Positions 42,897-51,780 of a stretch of 64,000 nt of DNA are shown here, one piece after another. Both the position numbers and the translations under genes were made by a program. The notes under the pieces were generated by a model, which worked only from the letters and a program-made list of their open reading frames with translations, did not search any database and was not told the origin of the DNA. Within the stretch, counting starts at the first letter, position 1. Each line of letters begins with the position of its first letter. The stretch is from Ruegeria marisrubri (GTDB taxonomy: Bacteria > Pseudomonadota > Alphaproteobacteria > Rhodobacterales > Rhodobacteraceae). The stretch spans positions 62,001 through 126,000 of the forward strand of contig NZ_LQBQ01000036.1 of the NCBI RefSeq assembly GCF_001507595.1. The letters are read 5' to 3'.

Positions 42897-44003
42897 ATGA
42901 ATTGTAAGTATCTGAAATGCTTGCAATTTTTAGGAGATGCAAAAAACGTGCTTGAAACTCGAATTTGCCCATTTTGGGTGTATGTATCCGTCATTTCCCT
43001 TGCTGTTATCAATCTTTTCGTTCTGACATTCACGCGAGCTTCCCTCGAATACACTGCGGCTTGGCCTCAGTTTATCGTGATACTCGTTCTGGGCTCGGTG
43101 GTTTGTTACTGGAAACGCCAACTGGTCGAGCTCCACCAATTACCATATTGGCGTGTCGTCCTCATGCGGCTTTGTGATGGTCTCCTGTTCCTGCAAGTCG
43201 CATGGATGAATATTCGGGTGTTCAACCACCTGACGATGATGGCGCCCTTTCCCTACGTCGACGACCTGTTGCTCGGTTGGGATCGCCTTCTCGCCCTGCC
43301 GTGGCGCGAATACTTCGAGTTCATTCACTCCAAGCCGTTCCTGATCGCCCTGCTTGACGCAAGCTACACGTCTCTATCAACGCTCAGTTTGGTCGCCTTG
43401 GTCGTTCTATGCGCGATGAAGGATGGTCGCAGGGCGAGGTTCTTCGTCGAAGCCTTTTTTGCCACTGCATTGATATGCACCGCAGTTGGTGCAGCTTTTC
43501 CCGCCAAAGCCGCTGTCGCCATGTTGGTGCCCGATATCGCAAGCTTCACGAATTTCATCTATGCTCCGGGTGTTTACCATCTACCGCACATGGAAGCCTT
43601 GCGTGACATCGCCGTGCCCGTGGTTTTGGACCTATATAATTTGCCAGGTCTGGTAACCTTTCCGTCGTTTCACACCGCGGCGGGCGTTCTTCTGGCAACA
43701 GCGTTCTGGCGAACACGGCTATTTGCTCCGGTGCTGGTCTATGCGATCGTGATGATCGCCTCGACCCCGATTTTTGGCGGCCACTATTTCGTGGATCTTC
43801 TGGTCGGTCTTCTGGTGGCAGCTTCGGTCAGCGCCATCGTTGCAACGCAACCTATCTACTCGGGGATGTTCGGATCAAAGGAACTCACCTATCCGAAAAA
43901 AATCGGCGGGGCGCGGAATCAAAAGCCGCTTTTGCCTGATAGACCGGGAGTGTTTCACCTTTCCAATCAACAGGGCCCGGAATCGTCTGGAAAGCAAGCG
44001 TAG
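42897..44003 (+). CDS. PAP2-superfamily integral membrane protein
   Basis: Membrane protein of 368 residues with about six hydrophobic helices. The C-terminal PAP2 catalytic parts are FPSFHTAAG (about 257) with the nucleophile-activating His, and GGHYFVDLLVG (about 295) with the catalytic His and Asp, as in inositol-phosphotransferase-like (Aur1/Ipt1) and lipid phosphatases. It would act on a lipid phosphate at the membrane. It is lower in GC than flanking uvrB. Its TAG stop codon is the first part of a palindromic repeat, so the last residues may derive from repeat arrival. Substrate unknown. Confidence 0.78.
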   Translation: MNCKYLKCLQFLGDAKNVLETRICPFWVYVSVISLAVINLFVLTFTRASLEYTAAWPQFIVILVLGSVVCYWKRQLVELHQLPYWRVVLMRLCDGLLFLQVAWMNIRVFNHLTMMAPFPYVDDLLLGWDRLLALPWREYFEFIHSKPFLIALLDASYTSLSTLSLVALVVLCAMKDGRRARFFVEAFFATALICTAVGAAFPAKAAVAMLVPDIASFTNFIYAPGVYHLPHMEALRDIAVPVVLDLYNLPGLVTFPSFHTAAGVLLATAFWRTRLFAPVLVYAIVMIASTPIFGGHYFVDLLVGLLVAASVSAIVATQPIYSGMFGSKELTYPKKIGGARNQKPLLPDRPGVFHLSNQQGPESSGKQA

Positions 44004-44111
44004 TGTGGGGTTTCACCCCACCTCCGCAATCGCGCAAACGGCGGGGTAAAACCCCGCCCTACATCCTTTCCCGAAAGTATCTTCTGCCCGTAGGGCGGGG
44101 TTCACCCCGCC
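44000..44111 (+). repeat. Three-copy nested palindromic repeat cluster
   Basis: Copy 1 (44000-44022, plus) begins with the GTAG that includes the PAP2 stop and holds GTGGGG-TTTCA-CCCCAC. Copy 2 (44040-44062, minus) is GGCGGGG-TAAAA-CCCCGCC then CTAC. Copy 3 (44090-44111, plus) is GTA then GGCGGGG-TTCA-CCCCGCC. Copies 2 and 3 are also inverted with respect to each other, so the whole can fold into a cruciform. It fills the space between two converging genes. Confidence 0.82.
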
Positions 44112-44116
44112 ACCCC

Positions 44117-44539
44117 TCACGGCCGCACGAATTTCGCCCCGCCCAGCATCCGCTCTTTCGCCTCGCGCGCCTGCCCGTTGGCCGCGCTTTGCGGCTCTGT
44201 CTCCACCGCAACTCCACAAGCCACGCCGTCGCCATCCGGGTCGTTGCGCTCGTGATATCCCAGCCCGCCCCGATAGGCCGGCGCGATCCCCACCGCCTGC
44301 GCCGCGTCGCAGCCCGCAAGCGCCACGATGTGCAGCACCGCCTCGGCCGGCTCATAGGGCGAGGTGCGCAGGTAGACCCCCAGCGCGATGCCGAATGTGG
44401 TGACCGGCAGCATCAGCACCATCAGCAGGATGCGCAGCGGCGACAGGGCGCGCCTGCGCAGCGCCTCGGCCCGCCTCTGCCGGCGGCCGGAGCGGCGGTT
44501 CGCGGGGATTTCCTGGCTCGACTCGGGCGGCTCTGGCAT
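44117..44539 (-). CDS. Membrane-anchored Excalibur calcium-binding domain protein
   Basis: Protein of 140 residues: a basic N-terminal cytoplasmic tail (about 10-33), one transmembrane helix (34-57, ILLMVLMLPVTTFGIALGVY) and a C-terminal Excalibur domain with Cys77, the calcium loop ERNDPDGDGVAC (about 97-108) and its paired Cys108. The domain would sit in the periplasm. Excalibur domains resemble calmodulin loops and are often found with nucleases or surface proteins; the role here is unknown. It starts divergently from the HugZ-like gene. Confidence 0.83.
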   Translation of the reverse strand: MPEPPESSQEIPANRRSGRRQRRAEALRRRALSPLRILLMVLMLPVTTFGIALGVYLRTSPYEPAEAVLHIVALAGCDAAQAVGIAPAYRGGLGYHERNDPDGDGVACGVAVETEPQSAANGQAREAKERMLGGAKFVRP

Positions 44540-44573
44540 GGATGCTGTGCTAACCCCGGATTATGGCAGCACG

Positions 44574-45056
44574 ATGACCCGACAAGACCCGTTCCAGCCC
44601 GCCGACGAGACCTCCCGCGCCCTGTCTCGTCAGTTGATGCAGGGCGCCACCCACGCCGCGCTGGCGGTGCTGCAACCGGGCACGGGGCTGCCCTCGGTCA
44701 CCCGCATCGCGCTGGCGCTCGACGCGGCGGGGCAGCCGGTGTCGCTGATCTCGACCCTTGCGCATCACACCGCCGCGCTCGAGGCCAACCCGGCCTGCGC
44801 CCTGCTGATCGGAGAGCCGGGCGACAAGGGCGACCCGCTGACCCACCCGCGCCTGACGCTGCACTGCACCGCCCAGCTGATCCCCCGTGACGCGCCCGGG
44901 CATCCGGCGCTGCGCGATCACTACCTGGCGCAGCGGCCCAAGGCGAAGCTCTACGCCGATTTCGCCGATTTCCGCTTTGTCCGCTTCCAGGTCACCGACG
45001 GGTTGCTGAATGCCGGCTTCGGCAAGGCCTACCGGATGGCCCCGGGCGATTTCTGA
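44574..45056 (+). CDS. HugZ/pyridoxamine 5'-phosphate oxidase-like protein
   Basis: Protein of 160 residues with the split-barrel flavin/heme fold: DPFQPADETSRALSRQLMQG at the N-terminus, then TRIALALDAAGQPVSLISTL, HHTAALEANPACALLIG and PRLTLHCTAQL. The C-terminal KLYADFADFRFVRFQVTDGL with LNAGFGKAY is typical of HugZ-type heme-utilisation proteins. The C-terminal heme-binding domain of full HugZ is absent, so it may bind FMN or heme, or neither. The start at 44574 is preferred because earlier Met codons overlap the divergent Excalibur gene. Confidence 0.8.
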   Translation: MTRQDPFQPADETSRALSRQLMQGATHAALAVLQPGTGLPSVTRIALALDAAGQPVSLISTLAHHTAALEANPACALLIGEPGDKGDPLTHPRLTLHCTAQLIPRDAPGHPALRDHYLAQRPKAKLYADFADFRFVRFQVTDGLLNAGFGKAYRMAPGDF

Positions 45057-45173
45057 GGCCCCGGGCTTGCCCGACTCGGCCAACGGGCGCAGAATGACCC
45101 ATCATTCATGACATGGCGCCCTGGTTGCGCCTGACACGCACGGCCGGGTGCCAATGGATCCACGGAGGACACC

Positions 45174-45644
45174 ATGACCATAGCCGCGCGATTGAAACAC
45201 CACCTCGAGGCGCAGGGCCTGCCCTTCAGCATGGTCCGCCACCCCTATGCCGCCACGGCCGCCGAATGTGCCGAGGCCGCGCATGTGCCGGGCGACCATC
45301 TGGCCAAGTCCGTCCTCATCCACATGGAAGAGGGGCCGATGCTGGCCGTCGTCCCCTCGAACCACCATGTCGATCTGACCAGCCTGCAGTCGATCCTGTC
45401 ACGCCGGATCGGCCTGGCGCCGGAAACCGAGGTCGAAGAGGTCTTTGACGACTGCGACCTGGGCGCCGCGCCGCCGGTGGGCAGCGCCTATGACGTCCCG
45501 ACCATCATCGACGACAGCCTGACCGGGCTGGACAAGGTCTGGTTCGAGGCCGGAGATCACAAGACCCTGGTCGAGATGAAGGGAAAGGACTTTGACAAGC
45601 TGATGAAGGATGCCAAACATGGCTCCTTCTGCACCCTGCACTGA
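45174..45644 (+). CDS. YbaK/EbsC-type aminoacyl-tRNA deacylase
   Basis: Protein of 156 residues in the YbaK/ProX superfamily, which hydrolyses mischarged aminoacyl-tRNAs in trans. Visible segments are FSMVRHPYAATAAECAEAA, DHLAKSVLIHMEEG with the Lys of the active site, AVVPSNHHVDL and the glycine-rich GSAYDVPTIIDDSL. The start has a strong GGAGGACA site. It converges with uspA; a long perfect hairpin lies between them. Preferred tRNA is not predictable. Confidence 0.85.
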   Translation: MTIAARLKHHLEAQGLPFSMVRHPYAATAAECAEAAHVPGDHLAKSVLIHMEEGPMLAVVPSNHHVDLTSLQSILSRRIGLAPETEVEEVFDDCDLGAAPPVGSAYDVPTIIDDSLTGLDKVWFEAGDHKTLVEMKGKDFDKLMKDAKHGSFCTLH

Positions 45645-45653
45645 CGGCACGCT

Positions 45654-45681
45654 GATGGCCGGCCCCGCCGGGCCGGCCATC
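45654..45681. terminator. Bidirectional hairpin between ybaK-like and uspA genes
   Basis: A near-perfect 12-bp inverted repeat (GATGGCCGGCCC / GGGCCGGCCATC) with a short loop lies in the 48-base gap between two converging stops. It lacks a T run on either strand, so it may act as a transcript end processed by other means. Confidence 0.5.
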
Positions 45682-45692
45682 AATAAACACGT

Positions 45693-46100
45693 TCACCTTA
45701 CGACATGCACCGCGCAGCGGGCGTGACGCACCACATGCGTCGCGGTCGATCCCAGGAAGATGTCCTGCATCCCCGGACGGTGCGAGGCGATGATGATCAG
45801 GTCGGGCTTGTTGGCCTCGGCCCAGTCCAGGATCGACCGGCCCGAGTGGCCCTCGATCACCTCGGCCTTGGCATTGGGCAGCTTGGCCGCCATTTCATCC
45901 AGTTCGGTCTGGATCGCCCGGCGCGCCTCGGTCAGGTATTCCACCGGCATGTAAGAGATCGCGTAATCCGGAATATGTTCGACCACATGCAGCAGCGTGA
46001 TCTTGGCCTCTGGCGTGGCCAGGATCTTGGCCAGCTTCATAGGCGCCGTCACGTCGCGGTCAGCGTCAAAGGATATGGGCACTAGGATGTTGTGATACAT
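45693..46100 (-). CDS. Universal stress protein UspA family
   Basis: Protein of 135 residues with the UspA fold. It starts with NILVPISFDAD, and the ATP-binding loop near the C-terminus is GMQDIFLGSTATHVVRHARC with the GxxxxS/T-like pattern (G-S-T-A). It is soluble and probably dimeric. Such proteins help during stress and starvation; the specific cue is unknown. Monocistronic between converging ybaK-like and an ABM-domain gene. Confidence 0.9.
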   Translation of the reverse strand: MYHNILVPISFDADRDVTAPMKLAKILATPEAKITLLHVVEHIPDYAISYMPVEYLTEARRAIQTELDEMAAKLPNAKAEVIEGHSGRSILDWAEANKPDLIIIASHRPGMQDIFLGSTATHVVRHARCAVHVVR

Positions 46101-46166
46101 GGTTCGCGTTCCCCTTTCAGACAGCGCCAGATTGTTGTGAACAGGATCGGGACACCTTGATCCAGG

Positions 46167-46493
46167 TCACGGTGACCCGAAAGTTTCCGCCACGTCATAC
46201 ATGACCGGCTCAAAGCTCTTGCACAGCTCATTGATCTTGCGGTTCCGCTCGCGCATTTCCGGCGTGCGCAACATGGCCAGAAAATCCTCGCGCCGCTCCC
46301 ACTGCGAATAATTGGCGATCCGCGTCTGCGCGTCGTTCACATGCAGTCCCGCGGCGATGAAGCCCGGCTGCTTCGAGATGAAATTCGCATAGGCATCCGT
46401 CAGCGCCTCGAGAAGATCCTGACAGGTTCCGGGCGTCATCTCGAATGTGGTGATCACGGTCTGGACAGCTGCGTCCTTTGAGATTTTCGGCAT
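46167..46493 (-). CDS. Antibiotic biosynthesis monooxygenase (ABM) domain protein
   Basis: Protein of 108 residues with a dimeric alpha-beta barrel (ABM) fold, shown by TVITTFEMTPGTCQDLLEAL, KQPGFIAAGLHVNDA, and IANYSQWERREDFLAML. The family includes heme-degrading and quinone monooxygenases and many uncharacterised members. No heme-ligand Asn/His motif is clear. Not in a cluster with biosynthetic genes, so the name should not be read as antibiotic production. Confidence 0.82.
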   Translation of the reverse strand: MPKISKDAAVQTVITTFEMTPGTCQDLLEALTDAYANFISKQPGFIAAGLHVNDAQTRIANYSQWERREDFLAMLRTPEMRERNRKINELCKSFEPVMYDVAETFGSP

Positions 46494-46666
46494 CTGGCAT
46501 CTCCCTTTCTTCGCTTCAGCCTAACACAGGTTTTTCGGATTGCGTCGAAATTCCTGCATCAATCCAGCGACTTCCCGTCCGGCATGGCAACCGCCAGCAA
46601 GATTGCCGGGCGGCAGTAACCAGCTGTTAACCATGAAAGCGGACGGTCCATGCCAAGGGAGATGTC

Positions 46667-47332
46667 ATGGGTCGGTTCCTCCTTGCCTTTCTGATTGTCC
46701 TTTGGGTGGCAAGGCCGGCCCTGGCCGGCGCGTGGCTGCGAGAGCAGGGGCAGGGCTTTGCGGCATTCTCCGTCACGGCGCACAAGACGGATGAGGGGGG
46801 GCTGGAATACAAATCCTCGCTCTACGCCGAATGGGGGCTGCTCGACTGGATGACCGTGGGGCTGGACGCGAACGAAAATCAGGCGCTCCACGGTCACGCC
46901 CTGCTGTTCGCGCGGGTTCCGCTGGCGGATCTCGACAGGGCAGGGCGTGTCTCGGCCGAACTCGGCGTCGGCGTGCATCATCGGCAGATCGACTGGCGGA
47001 TGATGTACAAATCCACGCTGTCTTACGGGAACAGCTTTCCGGTGCGCTGGGGCCACGCCTGGATGGCCATCGACGCCGCGCTCGAGTTCCGGACCGGGCA
47101 GGACCGCTTGCAGAAACTCGACCTCACGGCGGGCTTGTCGTCGGAGCGCAGGTTCGACCCCCTCCTGCAGATCGAAACATCCCGTGTCCCGGGCCAGCCG
47201 ATCCACTGGACCGTGACGCCGTCGCTGATGATCCGGTCGCCCGGGATCCGGACGACCTGGCTGCTCGGGCTGCACAAGCGGTCCCGCACACGACAGCTCG
47301 GCCTGAAATTCGCCCTGTGGCGGGATTTCTGA
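46667..47332 (+). CDS. Exported beta-rich protein of unknown function
   Basis: Protein of 221 residues with a strong Sec signal peptide (1-20, ending PALAGAW). The mature part alternates polar and hydrophobic residues in strands rich in Trp, Tyr and Leu (GFAAFSVTAHKT, LEYKSSLYAEWGL) and ends with an aromatic residue (KFALWRDF), which resembles an outer-membrane barrel of about eight to ten strands. No family is recognised. ATG 46667 has a GGGAGATG site. Monocistronic. Outer-membrane location is inferred. Confidence 0.6.
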   Translation: MGRFLLAFLIVLWVARPALAGAWLREQGQGFAAFSVTAHKTDEGGLEYKSSLYAEWGLLDWMTVGLDANENQALHGHALLFARVPLADLDRAGRVSAELGVGVHHRQIDWRMMYKSTLSYGNSFPVRWGHAWMAIDAALEFRTGQDRLQKLDLTAGLSSERRFDPLLQIETSRVPGQPIHWTVTPSLMIRSPGIRTTWLLGLHKRSRTRQLGLKFALWRDF

Positions 47333-47384
47333 CGCCAGCGATCCGGGCCGCCGCAAGCGGCGCCCCGGGGATGGTGACACAGGC

Positions 47385-49670
47385 CTACTTGTCGATCCTC
47401 ATGATCACGGACACCGTGCCCTTCAGGGCTTCCGGCCATTTCAGATGTATCTGATCCTGCTGCGCGCCCTGCTGCACCAGCGCATAGGGGGTGGCGTAAC
47501 GGATCGCCTCGCCGCCGGTGCGCAGCGCGTCCAGCGCCATCACGCTGTCGCAGCCCCGCGCCTTTGCGCCGAACGGCAACTCTCCGCCGGGATCGATCAC
47601 CCAGGTCTGCGCCGCCGTGTTCTGGCTGTGACGCAGCCGGAGCGGATTGGCGGATTTCGCGCTGACCCCGTGATAGGTGTTGCCCTCGAACACCACATGG
47701 ACGCAGCGGTTGTAGTCCAGCCCGGCATGGCTGGTGTCGACCCGCTCGGCCCGGTCGATATAGCCGTTGATCGAGCGGAACTTGTTGCCGGTGACCGTCA
47801 GCCCGTTCAGGAAATGCCCCGAGCCATAGGGCCGGATGACGATATAGCTGAACCAGGGCGCCACCTCGCCCGACAGGAAAATGTTGTCGGTGATGCTCAT
47901 CGCGCTGAAGGAGAACCCGGTGGTGAAATCGGGCGAGGGGTCATGCTCGTTGGTCCACTCGATATAGCAGTTGTCGACGTAATTCTCGGCGATGGTCGAG
48001 CTGGTATAGGTGCCGATCACCACCAGCCCCGCCGACCGGGTGCCGTTGGGAACGCTGTCGCCCTGGAAGAAATGGTTGCCCAGCACCATGTTGTTGTCGC
48101 CGCCCAGAACCGCAAAGTGATGGAACCGGGTCGCCCGGTTGTGCCGCAGCTTGATGTCATTGGCATTGGCGTTGAGCGCGATCGACGCCCGCTCGGGCAC
48201 GGTCAGGCTTTCCTCGGCCGACAGGAACTGGCAGCCGTCGATCAGCATTCCCTGACACCCGGTCCCGATCGAGGTGATGCCGCGATCCTTGGGCCGGCTC
48301 ACGAAACAGTTCGTCAACGAAAAGGTGGCCCCCGACGGCGCCAGCCGGATGGCGCTGCACCGGCTGTTGCACTGGAACTCGATGTCCTCCATGCCGAATT
48401 TCTGCAACGAGCTGAAGCCCTTGAAATCCAGCAGGTACTTGAAATCGACGAAGGTAAAGCTCTGCGTTCCCGCCGCATCATGCAAGGGCGCGCTCAGGGT
48501 GATCTCGGCCGCCCCTTCGTTTTTCGAGCGCACATAGATCTCGCGCCCGACGCCGCTGCCCTGAACCAATGCCCCCACCGGGATATTGGCCACGTTGACC
48601 ACGTTGGTCAGCTTGTAGGGATCGTTCGGATCATAACTTGCCTGCGAGGTGAAGGTGTCGGTGTCCCATGCCGGGCTGTCCTTCACGTCCAGCTGCCCGT
48701 TGCGGATCACCCGCCGGGTGGCATAGCTGGTCCGGTTCGGCACCGCGGCCTGCATGTCGATCGGCGCGCTCACCGAGACCTTGCGCCCGCCCATGTCCAG
48801 CGACTCGTGGTCCGAGTTGTTGATCAGCGCCTGGAATGCCTTGCGAAAGGCCAGCGCCTCGTCCCCGAAGGCCGCGATATAGGTCGGCAGATCGAAATTC
48901 TTGGTCAGCAGCAGCATCTTGTCGGTGGGCATCGAAACCGTGCCCTCGAACTCGATCTCGGAATTCATGCTGGTGGTTTCGCCCAGGAAATAGGTGCCCT
49001 CGGGCACCAGCACCTTTCGGCCATTGGCCGCGTTGTCCGCCGCCTCGAAGGCGGCCCAGTCATCGGTCACCCCGTCGCCGCGCGCGCCATAGTCGCGCAC
49101 GTCCACCACGCCGACCATGTCGCGCAGAAAGACGCTGGTGACATCCTCGATCCGAATGTCGTCGACCCGCACGACCCCGCCATTGGGGCCTTCCAGATTC
49201 AGCCCGAAATGGCCGTAAAGCGCCGACGCCCCCCAAGGCATGTCCACGCCGTCCCGATGGCCGGTGCCGACGATGGCGCTGACCTCGACGACGGTGCCAT
49301 AGTTCGTCAGGGCCACCGCCGGCCCCTGTTCGGTCAGGCCGGCGACATGCACGTCGCCCGCACCTCCGGCCCAGCCGGCGATCCGAACGCTGGGCAGCGG
49401 CCCGCTCACCGCCTTGATGCGCGCCGTGATCTGCAGGTAGCACCCCGGCAGCAGGGGGGTCTGCCCCATGTAGCGCAGCTTCTGCGTCGCATTCGTCTTC
49501 TGCAACTCCAGGCAGCCGCCGAAATCCGCGTCCGCCGGGACGAAGGCCGCGCTGCCTGAGGCGGCATAGGTATCCGACCCGGGCGTGCCGTCGCCGCTCG
49601 ACCAGACGTCCAAACCGTTCACGAAAGCCGGCGGCATGAACACGATGCCGTCCGTGATTGCCTTGTTCAT
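47385..49670 (-). CDS. Pectate-lyase-3-type right-handed beta-helix protein
   Basis: Protein of 761 residues. Residues 1-190 form a beta-sandwich-like lead domain with no signal peptide. From about 190 the pectate lyase superfamily start VVDVRDYGARGDGVTDDWAA appears, followed by parallel beta-helix coils (VSRPKDRGITSIGTG, DIKLRHNRATRFHHFAVLGG, YVDNCYIEWTNEHD, LTVTGNKFRSING). Such proteins degrade or bind polysaccharides, or act as tail spikes; catalytic residues cannot be assigned. The start at 49670 has an AAGGGG site. No secretion genes or RTX repeats are nearby, so how it leaves the cell, if it does, is unclear. Confidence 0.75.
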   Translation of the reverse strand: MNKAITDGIVFMPPAFVNGLDVWSSGDGTPGSDTYAASGSAAFVPADADFGGCLELQKTNATQKLRYMGQTPLLPGCYLQITARIKAVSGPLPSVRIAGWAGGAGDVHVAGLTEQGPAVALTNYGTVVEVSAIVGTGHRDGVDMPWGASALYGHFGLNLEGPNGGVVRVDDIRIEDVTSVFLRDMVGVVDVRDYGARGDGVTDDWAAFEAADNAANGRKVLVPEGTYFLGETTSMNSEIEFEGTVSMPTDKMLLLTKNFDLPTYIAAFGDEALAFRKAFQALINNSDHESLDMGGRKVSVSAPIDMQAAVPNRTSYATRRVIRNGQLDVKDSPAWDTDTFTSQASYDPNDPYKLTNVVNVANIPVGALVQGSGVGREIYVRSKNEGAAEITLSAPLHDAAGTQSFTFVDFKYLLDFKGFSSLQKFGMEDIEFQCNSRCSAIRLAPSGATFSLTNCFVSRPKDRGITSIGTGCQGMLIDGCQFLSAEESLTVPERASIALNANANDIKLRHNRATRFHHFAVLGGDNNMVLGNHFFQGDSVPNGTRSAGLVVIGTYTSSTIAENYVDNCYIEWTNEHDPSPDFTTGFSFSAMSITDNIFLSGEVAPWFSYIVIRPYGSGHFLNGLTVTGNKFRSINGYIDRAERVDTSHAGLDYNRCVHVVFEGNTYHGVSAKSANPLRLRHSQNTAAQTWVIDPGGELPFGAKARGCDSVMALDALRTGGEAIRYATPYALVQQGAQQDQIHLKWPEALKGTVSVIMRIDK

Positions 49671-49854
49671 TGAAACCCCTTTCCCATTCGCGCCGCGGTC
49701 CACTGCGTCGCGCGCATCAAAAGCCGGGTTCGGGCAAGCCCCGAACACAGCCATCTGGGTATTGCAAAGGGGTTAACCCCGGCTCACATCACCGTGACGG
49801 TGGCGTTGCGCGGGGCAGGGGGCAGGGGCCTTGCACAGCCCCCGCAGATCTTGT

Positions 49855-51429
49855 TCAGACCAGTTCGCCGGCCAGCGCCTTGTCGATCAGGGCGATGGTT
49901 TCCGCCACGCCATAGAGCGCGATGAATCCACCGAAGCGGGGCCCCTGGCTGGCGCCCAGCAGAACCTCGTAGAGCGCCGTGAACCAGGCGCGCATCGGGT
50001 CGAACCGTTCCCGGCCGATGGCATAGACCACCGATTGCAGCGCCTCGTCCTCGATCGGCCCGTCATAGGCTTCCAGCGCCGCCTTCAGCGCCTCCAGCGC
50101 CTCGCGCTCCTGCTCGGTCGGCAGGCGGAACGTGCGGGTGGGTTTGACGAAATCGTTGTAGTAGCGCACCGCGAACCCGGCCGCCTGATCCAGGTCGGGG
50201 TGGGTCTCGGCCGTGGCCTCGGGCGCATAGCGGCGGATGAAGCCCCACAGCGTCTCCTTGTCCTCGGCGCCGGAAACCGAGGCCAGGTTCAGCAGCATCG
50301 CAAAGGGCACGATCAGGGTCGATTCAGGCACCTCGCCGCCGTGGATATGCCAGACGGGGTTGTTCAGCTGCGCCTTCAGGTCCTGCCCCGGATAGGCCCG
50401 CAACTGCTGGTGATACTCGTCCACCGCCTTGGGGATCACGTCGAAATACAGCCGCTTCGCCGTCTTGGGCTTCTGGTACATGAAATACGACAGGCTCTCG
50501 GGCGCGGCATAGGTCAGCCACTCCTCCATCGACAGGCCGTTGCCCTTCGATTTCGAGATCTTCTGGCCGTGCTCGTCGTTGAACAGCTCATAGCTCAGCG
50601 TCTCGGGCGGCTGCTTGCCCAGCGCCCGGCAGATCTTGGACGACTGCGTGACCGAGTCGATCAGGTCCTTGCCCGACATCTCGTAATCCACGCCCAGCGC
50701 GGCCCAGCGCAGCGCCCAGTCGGGCTTCCACTGCATCTTGACATGGCCGCCGGTGACCGGGATCTCGACCCGCTCGCCATCGGGTTCCTCGTAGACGATG
50801 GTGCCCTTTTCGACATTGCGCTCCAGCGTCGGCACCTGCAGCACATGGCCCGTCTTGGGCGAGATCGGCAGGAAGGGCGAATAGGTCTCGCGCCGCTCGG
50901 GGCCGAGCGTCGGCAGCATGATCTCCATGATCTTGTCGAACCGCTCCAGCGCCACCAGCAGCATCTCGTCGAAGCGCCCGGAGGTGTAGTACTCGGTGGC
51001 CGAGGCGAACTCGTAGTCGAACCCGAAACTGTCGAGGAACTCGCACAGCCGCGCGTTGTTGTGCTGGGCAAAGCCCTCATGCGTGCCGAACGGGTCGCGC
51101 ACCTTGGTCAGCGGCAGGTTCAGGTCCTGCTTCAGCTCTTCCTGCATGGGCACGTTGCCGGGCACCTTGCGGAACCCGTCCATGTCGTCGGAAAAGCAGA
51201 TCAGCTTGGTGGGAATATCGCTCAGCTGCTCGAAGGCGTGACGCACCATCGAGGTCCGCGCCACCTCGCCGAAGGTGCCGATATGCGGCAGGCCCGAGGG
51301 GCCATAGCCGGTCTGGAACAGCACATAGCCCTTTTCCGGCGGAGCATGTCTGTAGCGTTTGAGCACCCGGCGCGCCTCTTCGAAAGGCCAGGCCTTGGAC
51401 GCAAGAGCGGTTTCACGCAGTTCGGACAT
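49855..51429 (-). CDS. lysS: Lysyl-tRNA synthetase, class I
   Basis: Class I LysRS of 524 residues that charges tRNA-Lys, used in place of the class II enzyme by many alphaproteobacteria. The HIGH-like motif is [11 protein letters not shown] (43-53), the KMSKS-like motif is KISKSKGNG (near 290), and the family segment [15 protein letters not shown] and the C-terminal helical cage are present. ATG 51429 begins MSELRETAL; the frame start at 51537 is low-complexity and rejected. No other lysyl-tRNA synthetase gene is present in this window. Confidence 0.93.
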   Translation of the reverse strand: MSELRETALASKAWPFEEARRVLKRYRHAPPEKGYVLFQTGYGPSGLPHIGTFGEVARTSMVRHAFEQLSDIPTKLICFSDDMDGFRKVPGNVPMQEELKQDLNLPLTKVRDPFGTHEGFAQHNNARLCEFLDSFGFDYEFASATEYYTSGRFDEMLLVALERFDKIMEIMLPTLGPERRETYSPFLPISPKTGHVLQVPTLERNVEKGTIVYEEPDGERVEIPVTGGHVKMQWKPDWALRWAALGVDYEMSGKDLIDSVTQSSKICRALGKQPPETLSYELFNDEHGQKISKSKGNGLSMEEWLTYAAPESLSYFMYQKPKTAKRLYFDVIPKAVDEYHQQLRAYPGQDLKAQLNNPVWHIHGGEVPESTLIVPFAMLLNLASVSGAEDKETLWGFIRRYAPEATAETHPDLDQAAGFAVRYYNDFVKPTRTFRLPTEQEREALEALKAALEAYDGPIEDEALQSVVYAIGRERFDPMRAWFTALYEVLLGASQGPRFGGFIALYGVAETIALIDKALAGELV

Positions 51430-51540
51430 TTTGGTTTGATCTCCATCGGAAAAACGGCGCCGGCCGCCCCATGCGACCGGACCGGTCCCTCCTATTGTGC
51501 CGGTGCAGCATGAGTCAACAAACAGACAGGCAAACAAGGG

Positions 51541-51690
51541 CTATTTCTGCCCCTTTTCCGCGATCCAGCCCAGGATTTCCCGCACTTGCGGCTCGGCGGC
51601 CAGCCATCGCGCGCCGACAGGAAATAGCCCCGCGCATCGCCACCCGGAGTTTCGAAGAAATCGAATACCGCTTCTCGGCGCGGGCCTGAC
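51541..51690 (-). pseudogene. C-terminal remnant of a LysR-type regulator, frameshifted
   Basis: Reading the minus strand from about 51690, one frame gives AVFDFFETPGGDARGYFLS and, after a one-base shift near 51620, the next frame gives RWLAAEPQVREILGWIAEKG then stop at 51541. Together they match the last strands and final helix of LysR substrate-binding domains (GYFLV..., then E-P-x-V-x-x-I/F-x-x-W). No upstream body of the gene remains. The rest of the 351-base gap (51430-51780) has no gene; a hairpin GGCGGGT-GTTGA-ACCCGCC is at 51709-51727. Confidence 0.6.
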
Positions 51691-51780
51691 CCCGCTGCGC
51701 AAAATCCAAGGCGGGTGTTGAACCCGCCAATCTCCGCCCGTATCTTGCGCTGGAATGAAAATCGGCAGCAGGACAAGACC

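Noticed and set aside
46167..46493. Antibiotic synthesis role for the ABM protein
   Set aside because: The domain name is misleading; no biosynthetic genes are nearby.
47445..49559. A 704-codon plus-strand frame opposite the beta-helix gene
   Set aside because: Low-complexity shadow; the minus-strand product has a recognisable pectate lyase superfamily start.
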